Shown here piece after piece: positions 12,601 to 20,346 of a DNA stretch of 64,000 nt. The translations under genes and the position numbers were made by a program. A model generated the notes under the pieces. That model worked only from the letters and a program-made list of their open reading frames with translations. It had not been told where the DNA came from and did no database searches. Within the stretch, counting starts at the first letter, position 1; each line of letters begins with the position of its first letter. Source of the DNA: Gilliamella sp. wkB108 (GTDB lineage: Bacteria; Pseudomonadota; Gammaproteobacteria; Enterobacterales; Orbaceae); NCBI RefSeq assembly GCF_001690195.1, contig NZ_LZGM01000016.1, positions 1 through 64,000 on the forward strand. The letters run 5' to 3'.

Positions 12601-13707
12601 ATGCAAAATTTATATATTGGAGTCATGTCAGGAACTAGCATGGATGGTATTGATATTGTGTTAGTAGATATTTCAACTGAAAAAGTCACTTCTCTCGCCA
12701 GTAATTGTTACCCAATGCCACCCGATCTTAAACAGGATCTACTTACACTTTGTGAAAATAAACAAACAACATTACAAAATTTAGGTGAGATCGATCATCG
12801 ACTTGGTAAACTATATGCTCAAAGTATCAATCAATTTTTAGTAGAAAATCAAATTGATAAATATAAAATTAAGGCTATTGGTTGTCATGGGCAAACAATT
12901 TATCACTCACCAACGGGTCACTATCCATTTACCATGCAAATTGGTGATGCCAACATTATTGTGGCAAAAACAGGGATCACAACGATTGCTGATTTTCGTC
13001 GTAAAGATATGGCTTATGGTGGACAAGGTGCGCCTTTAGTACCAGCTTTTCATAAAGCGGTACTACAAGATCCTAATATTAATCGTGTGGTATTAAATAT
13101 CGGCGGAATAAGTAATATTACAGTATTAATACCCAATTTACCGGTTATGGGTTATGACACAGGTCCTGGCAATGTATTACTTGATAGTTGGATACATCAA
13201 CATCTTGGAAAGGCCTATGATAACAATGCCCAATGGGCCAAAACCGGTAAAATTAATATTGATCTATTAAAAAAATTATTACAAGAGCCATATTTTCAAT
13301 TAGCACCACCCAAAAGTACCGGACGTGAACTATTTAATCTCGCTTGGCTCTATCAAAAATTGACTGGTTTTCATTTAAAAGCAGAAGATATTCAAGCTAC
13401 GCTGGTTGAATTTACCGCTCTATCGATTGCACAAGAATTAAATAAACTCTCTGTCATCAAAACGCTGCCTTGTGAACTGTTAGTTTGCGGTGGGGGAGCA
13501 AAAAATCCATTAATTATGCAAAGATTAGCCAATTTGCTCCCTAAATGGTCAGTATTGACTACCACAGAAAAAGGGATAAATAGTGATTATATGGAGGCTA
13601 TGGCATTTGCTTGGCTGGCTTATTGTAAAATCGAGGAGATACCGTCAAATATTCCTGAAGTTACAGGTGCTAGCCAAGCTGTTAGCTTAGGTGTGATATA
13701 CCGATAA
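12601..13707 (+). CDS. anmK: Anhydro-N-acetylmuramic acid kinase AnmK
   Basis: AnmK opens and phosphorylates 1,6-anhydro-MurNAc released during cell-wall turnover, giving MurNAc-6-P. I start it at the ATG at 12601, which gives the usual N-terminus [18 protein letters not shown]. The open frame upstream to 12523 overlaps tsaC and is not conserved in character. The 368-residue length fits the family. Other signatures are [13 protein letters not shown] near 98, [13 protein letters not shown] near 182 and CGGGAKNP near 298. MurQ, the next enzyme, is not in the window. Confidence 0.96.
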   Translation: MQNLYIGVMSGTSMDGIDIVLVDISTEKVTSLASNCYPMPPDLKQDLLTLCENKQTTLQNLGEIDHRLGKLYAQSINQFLVENQIDKYKIKAIGCHGQTIYHSPTGHYPFTMQIGDANIIVAKTGITTIADFRRKDMAYGGQGAPLVPAFHKAVLQDPNINRVVLNIGGISNITVLIPNLPVMGYDTGPGNVLLDSWIHQHLGKAYDNNAQWAKTGKINIDLLKKLLQEPYFQLAPPKSTGRELFNLAWLYQKLTGFHLKAEDIQATLVEFTALSIAQELNKLSVIKTLPCELLVCGGGAKNPLIMQRLANLLPKWSVLTTTEKGINSDYMEAMAFAWLAYCKIEEIPSNIPEVTGASQAVSLGVIYR

Positions 13708-13716
13708 TTTAACCAG

Positions 13717-14511
13717 TTACTCAGAGGATTTTGCTGGTTTATTAAATCCAATTAATTCTGAAATTTTAGCTGCACATTGACTTATTTCATTGACCAATTT
13801 AGCTTCATCTTCCGGAGTCTTACATCTGAAAATAGAGGTCGATAAGCTTAATGCGGCAATAATGTTTCCTAAACGATTATAGATAGGCACAGCAAAACAT
13901 CGTAAACCTAGCTCTGATTCTTCATCATCTTTACCATATCCACAACGTTTAACTTCATCTAGTTCAGCTAAAAAGGCTTGTTTATCCGTGATCGTTTTCG
14001 GTGTGTATTGGTCAAAAGTGATGTTATCAACTAAACTTCTTTTGCTCTCTTCATCTAACCAAGCAAGCAAAACTTTACCTAAGCCACTGGCATGAATACT
14101 TGCTTGATTACCAATTTTAGAAGTTAAACAAAGACTATATTGTTCTGAAGCAACTTTATTAATATAAATAATCTGATCACCTTCACGCACGGCTAAATGT
14201 ACGGTTTCTTTAGTTTTATCTCTTAGTTTTCGCATCTCTAAATCAGCAATTGCTAAGAAATTTTGGTGATACAGCACTCGATTACCTAAATCGAGTAATT
14301 TCAAATTAAGTGAATATTTATCTGAATCTTCTTCTTGATTGACATAACCTAACGTCTTCATTGTTTGTAAAAAGCGATAAGCTGTACTTTTCGGCATCAT
14401 TACTTTTTGCGATAATTCTGATATTGCAATATCTTTCGATTCAGATAAAGCCTCTAAAATTCCAAAAACTTTTAAGACCGAAGCAACCGATTCTGGTGAA
14501 CTATCGTTCAT
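13717..14511 (-). CDS. kdgR: IclR-family repressor of pectin-fragment catabolism, KdgR type
   Basis: KdgR represses genes for pectin and 2-keto-3-deoxygluconate use until KDG binds. I start at the ATG at 14511 (MNDSSPESVASVLKVFG); a TTG nine bases upstream would add three residues. The 264-residue protein has an N-terminal winged helix (ELSQKVMMPKSTAYRFLQTM near 33-52, very close to E. coli KdgR) and the IclR effector domain with ASGLGKVLLAW near 145 and LGLRCFAVP near 205. A matching operator lies at 17150-17168. A 7-bp-arm palindrome at 14595-14612, before this gene, could serve regulation. Confidence 0.88.
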   Translation of the reverse strand: MNDSSPESVASVLKVFGILEALSESKDIAISELSQKVMMPKSTAYRFLQTMKTLGYVNQEEDSDKYSLNLKLLDLGNRVLYHQNFLAIADLEMRKLRDKTKETVHLAVREGDQIIYINKVASEQYSLCLTSKIGNQASIHASGLGKVLLAWLDEESKRSLVDNITFDQYTPKTITDKQAFLAELDEVKRCGYGKDDEESELGLRCFAVPIYNRLGNIIAALSLSTSIFRCKTPEDEAKLVNEISQCAAKISELIGFNKPAKSSE

Positions 14512-14594
14512 AATGAGCAAATCTCCTTACTAAAATTAGCCACGTTATTGATATTAATTGAAAAAATATAACTAATTAACACAGTTGGGTATAT

Positions 14595-14612
14595 ATCATA
14601 ATTAGTTATGAT
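14595..14612. promoter_or_regulatory. Palindrome between kdgF and kdgR
   Basis: ATCATAA and TTATGAT flank a 4-base centre (TTAG) and form a perfect 7-bp inverted repeat, 84 bases before the kdgR start. It could be an operator, for example for autoregulation, or a weak kdgF terminator. The sequence differs from the KdgR-box-like site at 17150, so the bound protein is unknown. Confidence 0.35.
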
Positions 14613-14629
14613 CTGTTTTACTAGCTATT

Positions 14630-14950
14630 TTATAAAAAATCCAATCTTTGTGGCGTAAACACATCGAGAAGAACGCCTGCCTGTTTACAAACACATCCAT
14701 GTTCAATATTTGGTTTTTTATATAATGTATCACCACTTCGAACAATTTTGGTTTCACTACCGATAGTAAATTCAAATTCGCCAGATAAAACATAAGTTAA
14801 TTGCTCATGTGGATGATGATGCATTGCGCCAATAGCGCCTACTTCAAAATGTACTTCAACAGCCATCATATTACCATCATGCGCCAAAATTTTACGCTTA
14901 ACCCCATTACCTAAATCATTTAATTCTACATCTGAATTAAAGCAAAACAT
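14630..14950 (-). CDS. kdgF: Pectin-degradation cupin KdgF
   Basis: KdgF converts 4,5-unsaturated galacturonate to the linear 5-keto-4-deoxyuronate, speeding the step after oligogalacturonide lyase. The 106-residue single-domain cupin has the metal-binding pattern HHHPHEQLTYVLSGEFE near 40-56, with the later cupin His in NIEHGCVC near 82. An AGGAG sequence precedes the ATG. It sits between kdgR and kduD on the same strand, as part of the pectin locus. Confidence 0.9.
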   Translation of the reverse strand: MFCFNSDVELNDLGNGVKRKILAHDGNMMAVEVHFEVGAIGAMHHHPHEQLTYVLSGEFEFTIGSETKIVRSGDTLYKKPNIEHGCVCKQAGVLLDVFTPQRLDFL

Positions 14951-14978
14951 GAAGATCTCCTACAATCACATAACGAAT

Positions 14979-15009
14979 AAGAGATAATAATAACAACTTA
15001 TTATCTCTT
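14979..15009 (-). other. Hairpin between kduD and kdgF
   Basis: AAGAGATAATAA and TTATTATCTCTT form a perfect 12-bp stem with a 7-base loop in the kduD-kdgF gap. The stem is AT-rich and no clear T-run follows, so it may be an RNA processing or stability element rather than a full terminator. It ends 28 bases before the kdgF start. Confidence 0.55.
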
Positions 15010-15036
15010 TGATTAACAAATATAAAATGCTATAAA

Positions 15037-15837
15037 TTAAGGTTGTTTTCCTATATAAGCTAATATGCCACCGTCAACATAAAGAATATGACCATTAACA
15101 AAATTTGACGCCTCAGAAGCAAGAAAAACGGCTGCACCGGCTAAATCATCAGGTGTACCCCATCGTCCAGCAGGTGTTTTAGCGATAATAAACTGATCAA
15201 ACGGATGACGAGAGCCATCAGTTTGTTTTTCACGTAATGGCGCAGTTTGTGGTGTGGCAATATAACCCGGACCAATACCATTACATTGAATATTGGCATG
15301 ACCAAATTCTGAACAGATATTTTTGGTTAACATTTTTAATCCACCTTTTGCCGAAGCATAACCGACAACGGTTTCACGACCAAGTTCACTCATCATTGAA
15401 CAGATATTAATAATTTTTCCACTACCTTTATTTATCATTGATGGTAATACAGCTTTAGCCATAATAAATTGACCGGTCAAATCAATATCAATAATTTTTC
15501 TATAATCAGCAGCACTGGTTTCCAGCATAGGTTTTCGCTGAATAATACCGGCATTATTTACTAAAATATCAATAACGCCATGCTCTTTTTCTATTTGAGT
15601 AATGGCTTGTTTAACCGCTACTTCATCGGTAATATCAAATAGGTAACCATGAGCATCAATACCTGCTGCTTTATAAGCATCAAGTCCTTTTTGTAAATTT
15701 TCTGGAACAATATCATTGAATACGATTTTTGCTCCAGCGGACGAAAGTGCTTTTGCAATTTCAAAACCGATACCATAAGAAGCGCCGGTAACAAGAGCAA
15801 TTTTATTGTTAAGTGAAAATCTATTTAAAATCGACAT
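15037..15837 (-). CDS. kduD: 2-dehydro-3-deoxy-D-gluconate 5-dehydrogenase KduD
   Basis: KduD reduces 2,5-diketo-3-deoxygluconate to KDG with NAD(P)H, the last step before KDG kinase. I start at the ATG at 15837 (MSILNRFSLNNKIALVTG), with GGAG nine bases upstream; a longer frame uses a TTG with no ribosome site. The 266-residue short-chain dehydrogenase has the cofactor motif TGASYGIG, NNAG near 93 and the YASAK active-site pair near 160, and ends with VDGG. The kdgK and kdgA genes needed downstream are outside the window. Confidence 0.92.
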   Translation of the reverse strand: MSILNRFSLNNKIALVTGASYGIGFEIAKALSSAGAKIVFNDIVPENLQKGLDAYKAAGIDAHGYLFDITDEVAVKQAITQIEKEHGVIDILVNNAGIIQRKPMLETSAADYRKIIDIDLTGQFIMAKAVLPSMINKGSGKIINICSMMSELGRETVVGYASAKGGLKMLTKNICSEFGHANIQCNGIGPGYIATPQTAPLREKQTDGSRHPFDQFIIAKTPAGRWGTPDDLAGAAVFLASEASNFVNGHILYVDGGILAYIGKQP

Positions 15838-15881
15838 AATTATATTCTCCAATATATTTCAGATAGACAGAAAATTATCTA

Positions 15882-17051
15882 TCACATTTCTTTTAAGATA
15901 TTAACAGGTACTTTGGTTAGATAAAGCGCAGGTACATCTTGTGCATCACATGAGTATAAAACATATTGATTATCAGGAGAGAATGAAGGATGAGGATGAG
16001 TCACTTGACGATCTCCTGCTAAAACTTTCCAAGAACTATTATGTTTAACTAGCTTATGTGCTGTTTTAGTCTTAGGCGCCAAAATATATAACCAAGGGTC
16101 ATTTTCAATTTTATAACCACTAGTATCAATTACATCAACCGGACTTCCTGTTCCATCACCAATATACAGTGAGCCATCAAAATTACTCATTAAATGTGAA
16201 CAAGCAGGCATCTCCATAATTTCTTTATCTTCATTTGTTACTGGATTATAAAGACGTATATAACGTTCTTGTTGTCCTTTCATATAAGAGACATAAGCAA
16301 GTCCTGATCCATTTGGAACCCAAAACTCATGTGTACAACTTTCTCCTGGTAAATTATCGTGCGCTTTACGTTCATTATCACCATTACTATCAACTAACCA
16401 TATTCTGGCATCGACTAAATCATGAGGACCTTCATGGCAAAAAGCGATAGTATTATCATCAAATGGTCTAAAAATAGGGTGACCTAACCAAACGTTTTGA
16501 TCTATCACTGTTTTAGCTATTCCGGTTTGAATATCAATGTTAATTAAACGACAATGTGGATTTTTGTCATAAAAGGCTTTAAATATTGTCCAATCGGTAA
16601 GAGGCGTCCAATCTTTTTTATCAATCTCAATCCCAACAATTTGAGTACAATCACTATTTGCCACCCAAGTTCCATAGCCTACCCAAGCATCAGGAACAGT
16701 ATAAATATTTTTTTCTTCCAATGTGGCTAAATTTACCTGCTGTAAATTGCGTTCATTTTTAACATAATATAAAAATTTATCATCAGGGGATAAAAATCCG
16801 CCAAAAGTATTATCACCTGAATCTTCCGTTAGTTGCATAGCTGTTTGGGTTGCTATATCAAGTAAATAATAGTTACGATTTACATCAAATTCACCTGCAA
16901 ACAATATTTTGCCATCTTTGGTAAAACATTTTTGATAGAAATAATTACGATGACAAAGTACATTTTCAGGTGTTAATCGTATAATTTCATTCTTTGAATC
17001 TTCGTCAATAAACGATGAAAACGATAATCGTACTATATTACCTTTTGCCAT
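15882..17051 (-). CDS. ogl: Oligogalacturonide lyase
   Basis: Ogl is a cytoplasmic lyase that cleaves short (mainly dimeric) galacturonides from pectin, giving 5-keto-4-deoxyuronate. The 389-residue length matches the family (about 388). The protein is a seven-bladed propeller with repeated strand motifs (GGFLSPDDKFLYYVK near 85, PHPSFSPDNQYVLYS near 355) and conserved His segments (CHEGPHD near 206, CTHEFW near 238). No signal peptide is present. It heads the leftward operon ogl-kduD-kdgF and diverges from the isomerase gene at 17292. Confidence 0.92.
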   Translation of the reverse strand: MAKGNIVRLSFSSFIDEDSKNEIIRLTPENVLCHRNYFYQKCFTKDGKILFAGEFDVNRNYYLLDIATQTAMQLTEDSGDNTFGGFLSPDDKFLYYVKNERNLQQVNLATLEEKNIYTVPDAWVGYGTWVANSDCTQIVGIEIDKKDWTPLTDWTIFKAFYDKNPHCRLINIDIQTGIAKTVIDQNVWLGHPIFRPFDDNTIAFCHEGPHDLVDARIWLVDSNGDNERKAHDNLPGESCTHEFWVPNGSGLAYVSYMKGQQERYIRLYNPVTNEDKEIMEMPACSHLMSNFDGSLYIGDGTGSPVDVIDTSGYKIENDPWLYILAPKTKTAHKLVKHNSSWKVLAGDRQVTHPHPSFSPDNQYVLYSCDAQDVPALYLTKVPVNILKEM

Positions 17052-17117
17052 AAAAACTCCTGAATATAAAAGATCCTATTTTTTTATGAATAAATAGTAA
17101 TATAAAAATAATCCTCG

Positions 17118-17139
17118 TTTTGTGACAAACATCACATTG
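17118..17139. promoter_or_regulatory. CRP binding site, ogl/isomerase promoter region
   Basis: TGTGA-caaaca-TCACA matches both halves of the CRP consensus exactly with the 6-base spacing. It lies in the divergent promoter region between ogl and the isomerase gene, 14 bases from the KdgR-like palindrome. This fits carbon catabolite control of pectin genes. Confidence 0.85.
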
Positions 17140-17149
17140 CAATAAATTT

Positions 17150-17168
17150 ATTAAAACATCGTTTTATT
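17150..17168. promoter_or_regulatory. KdgR-type operator
   Basis: ATTAAAACATCGTTTTATT is a near-perfect palindrome whose core AAAAC-N3-GTTTT resembles the enterobacterial KdgR box (AAAC-N3-GTTT within an AT-rich frame). The kdgR gene is in the same locus at 13717. The assignment is by motif similarity and context. Confidence 0.7.
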
Positions 17169-17291
17169 TTAATTAAAAAAATTGATATATTTTTTGGTAA
17201 GCATATAATGAAAATGAAATAATTTGAATATCAACACAGTAACAATTTTTGTGTAATTTGTTATTACTTTTTAATAGGTTAGAGGTAAATT

Positions 17292-17927
17292 ATGAAAATA
17301 GCACTAATGAATGAATTTAGCCAAGCAGCTAAAAACCCAATTATTTTAAATGAATTGACAGGTGTGGCAAACAAATATGGACATACTGTTTTTAATGTAG
17401 GGATGGATGGCGACAACGATAATAAATTAACTTATGTTCATTTAGGTATTATTGGTGCTATTTTGTTAAACAGTAAAGCGGTGGACTTTGTTATCTCTGG
17501 TTGTGGTACTGGACAAGGTGCATTAATGGCATTAAATGCGTTTCCGGGTGTTAATTGTGGATATTGTTTAGATCCAACTGATGCTTATCTTTTTGCACAA
17601 GTTAATAATGGTAATGCTTTAGCATTAGCTTTTGCTAAAGGATATGGTTGGGGAGGAGAACTTAATGCTCGATATATTTTTGAAAAAGCATTCGAAGGTG
17701 AAAAAGGTTTAGGTTATCCACCAGAACGCCGTGAATCACAAAATGCCAATGCGATTATCTTAAATGATATGAAAAAAGCAGCCGGAAAATCATTAATTGA
17801 GTCATTAAAATCGATAGATCAAACTTTACTTAAAGATGCAATTAAAGGTGAACGTTTCCAAAAATGCCTATTTGAAAACAGCCAAGATGCAGAGTTAACC
17901 GCTTATATTAAAAGCGTTTTAGCTTAA
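17292..17927 (+). CDS. RpiB-superfamily uronate isomerase, DhuI-like
   Basis: The 211-residue protein belongs to the RpiB/LacA/LacB sugar-phosphate isomerase superfamily: MKIALMNEFSQAAKN at the start, then VDFVISGCGTGQGALMALNAFPGVNCGYC near 72-100. Family members called DhuI isomerise 4-deoxy-5-ketouronate to 2,5-diketo-3-deoxygluconate, the step done by KduI in E. coli. Its place opposite ogl, kduD and kdgF, with no kduI present, makes that role likely. It has a good ribosome site (AGAGG) and lies just beyond the CRP and KdgR sites. A ribose-5-phosphate isomerase role is less likely here. Confidence 0.78.
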   Translation: MKIALMNEFSQAAKNPIILNELTGVANKYGHTVFNVGMDGDNDNKLTYVHLGIIGAILLNSKAVDFVISGCGTGQGALMALNAFPGVNCGYCLDPTDAYLFAQVNNGNALALAFAKGYGWGGELNARYIFEKAFEGEKGLGYPPERRESQNANAIILNDMKKAAGKSLIESLKSIDQTLLKDAIKGERFQKCLFENSQDAELTAYIKSVLA

Positions 17928-17954
17928 TAAGCATTTTTTAGATTGCTGTATTTT

Positions 17955-18029
17955 TGTGTCATTTTTAAATTTGTATCTTGAAATGACACACTACTTTTGG
18001 CGAAATTAAAGTATCTTTTTAATTTCGCC
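17955..18029. terminator. Two hairpins between convergent genes
   Basis: The first hairpin pairs TGTGTCATTT (17955-17964) with AAATGACACA (17981-17990). The second pairs GGCGAAATTAAA (17999-18010) with TTTAATTTCGCC (18018-18029). Both are perfect and lie between the stop codons of the isomerase gene and the HAD phosphatase gene. Neither has a long T-run, so terminator activity is likely from position but not certain. Confidence 0.55.
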
Positions 18030-18036
18030 GGCACAC

Positions 18037-18816
18037 TTAAATCAAACCAAATTTCTGTAATGCTTTGGCGATACCATCTTTATTATTAGTATCAGTAATA
18101 AATTCAGCTTGTTGTTTTAATTCATCAACCGCATTACCCATAGCAACAGGATGATCAACAGTTAAAAACATCTCAAAATCATTCATTCCGTCACCAAAAG
18201 CATAAGTAGGCACATCGGTAAAATCTTTATTTTGTAATAACTTATTAATACCAAAACCTTTAGATCCACCATGATTAAAAACATCAACGCAATAAGGCGC
18301 ATTACGGATAAAGGTTAATTCAGGAAAAATTTCCCGATAATGTGATTCACCTTCCTCACATAATAATAGCAACATCTGTATAGATTCTTTTAAATAAAAC
18401 TGATCATCAACAGGTGGAACTTGCTGTTTAAGGTAATGATAAAAAGCTTCCGCTGGTTTACCATGTTCTGACACTCGCATCTTTTCATGATTATAAAAAG
18501 ATAAAGGAATGTTCATTTGTTGTTTAGAAAATTGATATATTCGATTAATGACATCTTGATCTATATTATTAGTAAAAACTGTTTCGCCTTCGTATAAAAC
18601 TGCTTGTCCATTCATGCCTATAATAGAATCAATCTGTGTTTTTTCCATTAAATTAGCAACTTCACAAGGTGTTCTACCTGTAGCAATAACAGGAATAATA
18701 TTATTATGTTTTAGCTTTATTATAGCTTCAAGTGTACTTGGTAATACTTCGATTTGGCTATTAAACAGCGTTCCATCTAAATCGAAAAAAACGATAGCTT
18801 CCGGTTTTTTACTCAT
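18037..18816 (-). CDS. HAD-family Cof-type sugar phosphatase
   Basis: The 259-residue protein is a Cof-type HAD hydrolase: motif I VFFDLDGTLFNSQ near 9-21 with the nucleophile Asp, motif II VIATGRTP near 43, and the C-terminal GDGMNDFEMF near 209. These enzymes remove phosphate from sugar phosphates or cofactors, and the substrate cannot be read from sequence. It begins one base after the hda stop, so it is probably co-transcribed with hda. Such an hda partner is not one I recognise from enterobacteria. Confidence 0.85.
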   Translation of the reverse strand: MSKKPEAIVFFDLDGTLFNSQIEVLPSTLEAIIKLKHNNIIPVIATGRTPCEVANLMEKTQIDSIIGMNGQAVLYEGETVFTNNIDQDVINRIYQFSKQQMNIPLSFYNHEKMRVSEHGKPAEAFYHYLKQQVPPVDDQFYLKESIQMLLLLCEEGESHYREIFPELTFIRNAPYCVDVFNHGGSKGFGINKLLQNKDFTDVPTYAFGDGMNDFEMFLTVDHPVAMGNAVDELKQQAEFITDTNNKDGIAKALQKFGLI

Positions 18817-18817
18817 T

Positions 18818-19501
18818 TTACAAATCCAAAATATGTTTAATAAATGGTATAGTTAATTTACGTTGTTGAGCTAAAGTTGCCACTTCAAATTTTTCTAATA
18901 ATGAAAACAGCGTTCGCATATCACGATTAACACGTTTTAATAAAAATAGTCCTACTTCGGTTGATAATTCAAATCCACTCAATTGCGCCCTTAATTGCAA
19001 AGCCTTGAGCTTATCATCATCACTTAACTCTTTTAATTGATAAACTTGTCCCCAAGTCAATCTAGACACTAAATCGGGTAACATAAATGAGAGTTGTTTA
19101 GGTGGTGCATTAGCAGTAATCAATAATTTAGTAATATTTTTCTCAGTTAAACGATTAAATAAATCAAAAATAGCTTCCTCCCACTCACGATATCCTGCAA
19201 TAGCATCAATATCGTCTAAGCAAACTAAGTCATAATTATCTAGTCCTTGTAAGATTTCAGGTACTAAATAACAATGTTGTTTCAAAGGAATATAACTAGC
19301 TAATTTATTTTGACTGGAGGCATGCAACAGATGAGTTCGACCCGCAGCAGTAGTCGACCACATATAAAAGACGTTAAAACCTTCCTTATCAAGTAAAGTT
19401 TGTAATGAATCAAACAATAACTGATTATCACCCACATAAAAACTGTCAAAAGTCTCATTGCTAGGTAATATAAAAGGTAAAGGTAGCTGCGAAAGAGTAA
19501 T
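18818..19501 (-). CDS. hda: DnaA regulatory inactivator Hda, probable AUU start
   Basis: Hda binds the DNA-loaded sliding clamp and triggers ATP hydrolysis by DnaA to prevent re-initiation. The AAA+ domain is clear: SRLTWGQVYQLKELSDDDKLKALQLRA, GFELSTEVGLFLLKRVNRDMRTLF and the C-terminal RKLTIPFIKHIL match E. coli Hda. The first ordinary start is a GTG at 19435, but the frame continues upstream as TLSQLPLPFILPSNETF, which holds the clamp-binding motif QLPLPF (QLSLPL in E. coli). Between the in-frame TGA (19511-19513) and that motif the only plausible start is ATT at 19501, with TGAGG seven bases upstream. That gives 227 residues. Confidence 0.9.
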   Translation of the reverse strand: MTLSQLPLPFILPSNETFDSFYVGDNQLLFDSLQTLLDKEGFNVFYMWSTTAAGRTHLLHASSQNKLASYIPLKQHCYLVPEILQGLDNYDLVCLDDIDAIAGYREWEEAIFDLFNRLTEKNITKLLITANAPPKQLSFMLPDLVSRLTWGQVYQLKELSDDDKLKALQLRAQLSGFELSTEVGLFLLKRVNRDMRTLFSLLEKFEVATLAQQRKLTIPFIKHILDL

Positions 19502-19959
19502 AAAATAGCCTCACAATAGAAAAAAATTCATACTAAGTATAAATTTGCTTTCACAAAAATCAATCACTTTTATAGAAAAGAGATAAGATATCAAAAGATA
19601 CTATAAAAAATTAGGTTCTTAGACAATTATATGCCGATCAAAACGTCCATAAATAATAGCAAAGCCTGATTGTAAAATAACTTAAAACTACATAAAGATC
19701 TCATCATTATCTTCCACAGTAAAACAAACTGTTTTTTTTAACCCTAAACTATTTCTCTTAGCAGATTTAAGATTATTCTATTACTTGCGTAACTTTAGTT
19801 TTGTTACTGTTATTGTACGTATAATTGTAGGTTATTTTTCAGCGAAATAATTGGATCACAACTTAACTAATCGCTTTAAATAGATCATCATATCGATTTA
19901 TTGTCACTTACATAAGCATAAAATATAAGCAATAAAAGATAAATTTTAAGCGATCAAAC

Positions 19960-20245
19960 TTATTTTTTGTGGATAACTCTGTGATAAATCCCCATAATAA
20001 CTTGTGATAAGCATATTAATAACCTTGAACTAGAATTCACATGTGGATAACTTAGCTATTTATAAACAGGTTTAATTTAAAAAAGATCGGATCAATTAAC
20101 AGAATTCACCGATAAATAAGATCCTATAAAATAATCATAAAATATAGTTATACACAAAAACGATCCGATCTAATAATAATAAAAATAAAAAGATCACATA
20201 AAAGATCTTATTTAATTTATTTGGCGATCCAAACAGATCATTTGA
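19960..20245. other. oriC: Chromosome replication origin oriC
   Basis: DnaA boxes are present: TGTGGATAA at 19968-19976 and 20042-20050, and TTATACACA at 20148-20156 (pointing the other way). An AT-rich stretch follows (about 20080-20240) with repeated GATC-led segments such as GATCTAATAATAAT and GATCTTATTTAATTT, resembling the 13-mers of the E. coli unwinding element. About ten GATC sites fall in 20080-20340. mnmG starts at 20347, as at oriC in many gammaproteobacteria. Genes flip strand around this point. The rest of the 845-base gap (19502-20346) has no supported gene. Confidence 0.88.
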
Positions 20246-20346
20246 CGTAACCAAAAAGATGAGTAAAATCCCTTACGCTAAATTAAACCAAATCACCATG
20301 TCTAAAATTACGATCATTTACATGCAAAACAATAACGAGGCTTTTT

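Noticed and set aside
20002-20010. TTGTGATAA near the origin as a DnaA box
   Set aside because: It lacks one base of the TGTGNATAA pattern and was not counted as a box.
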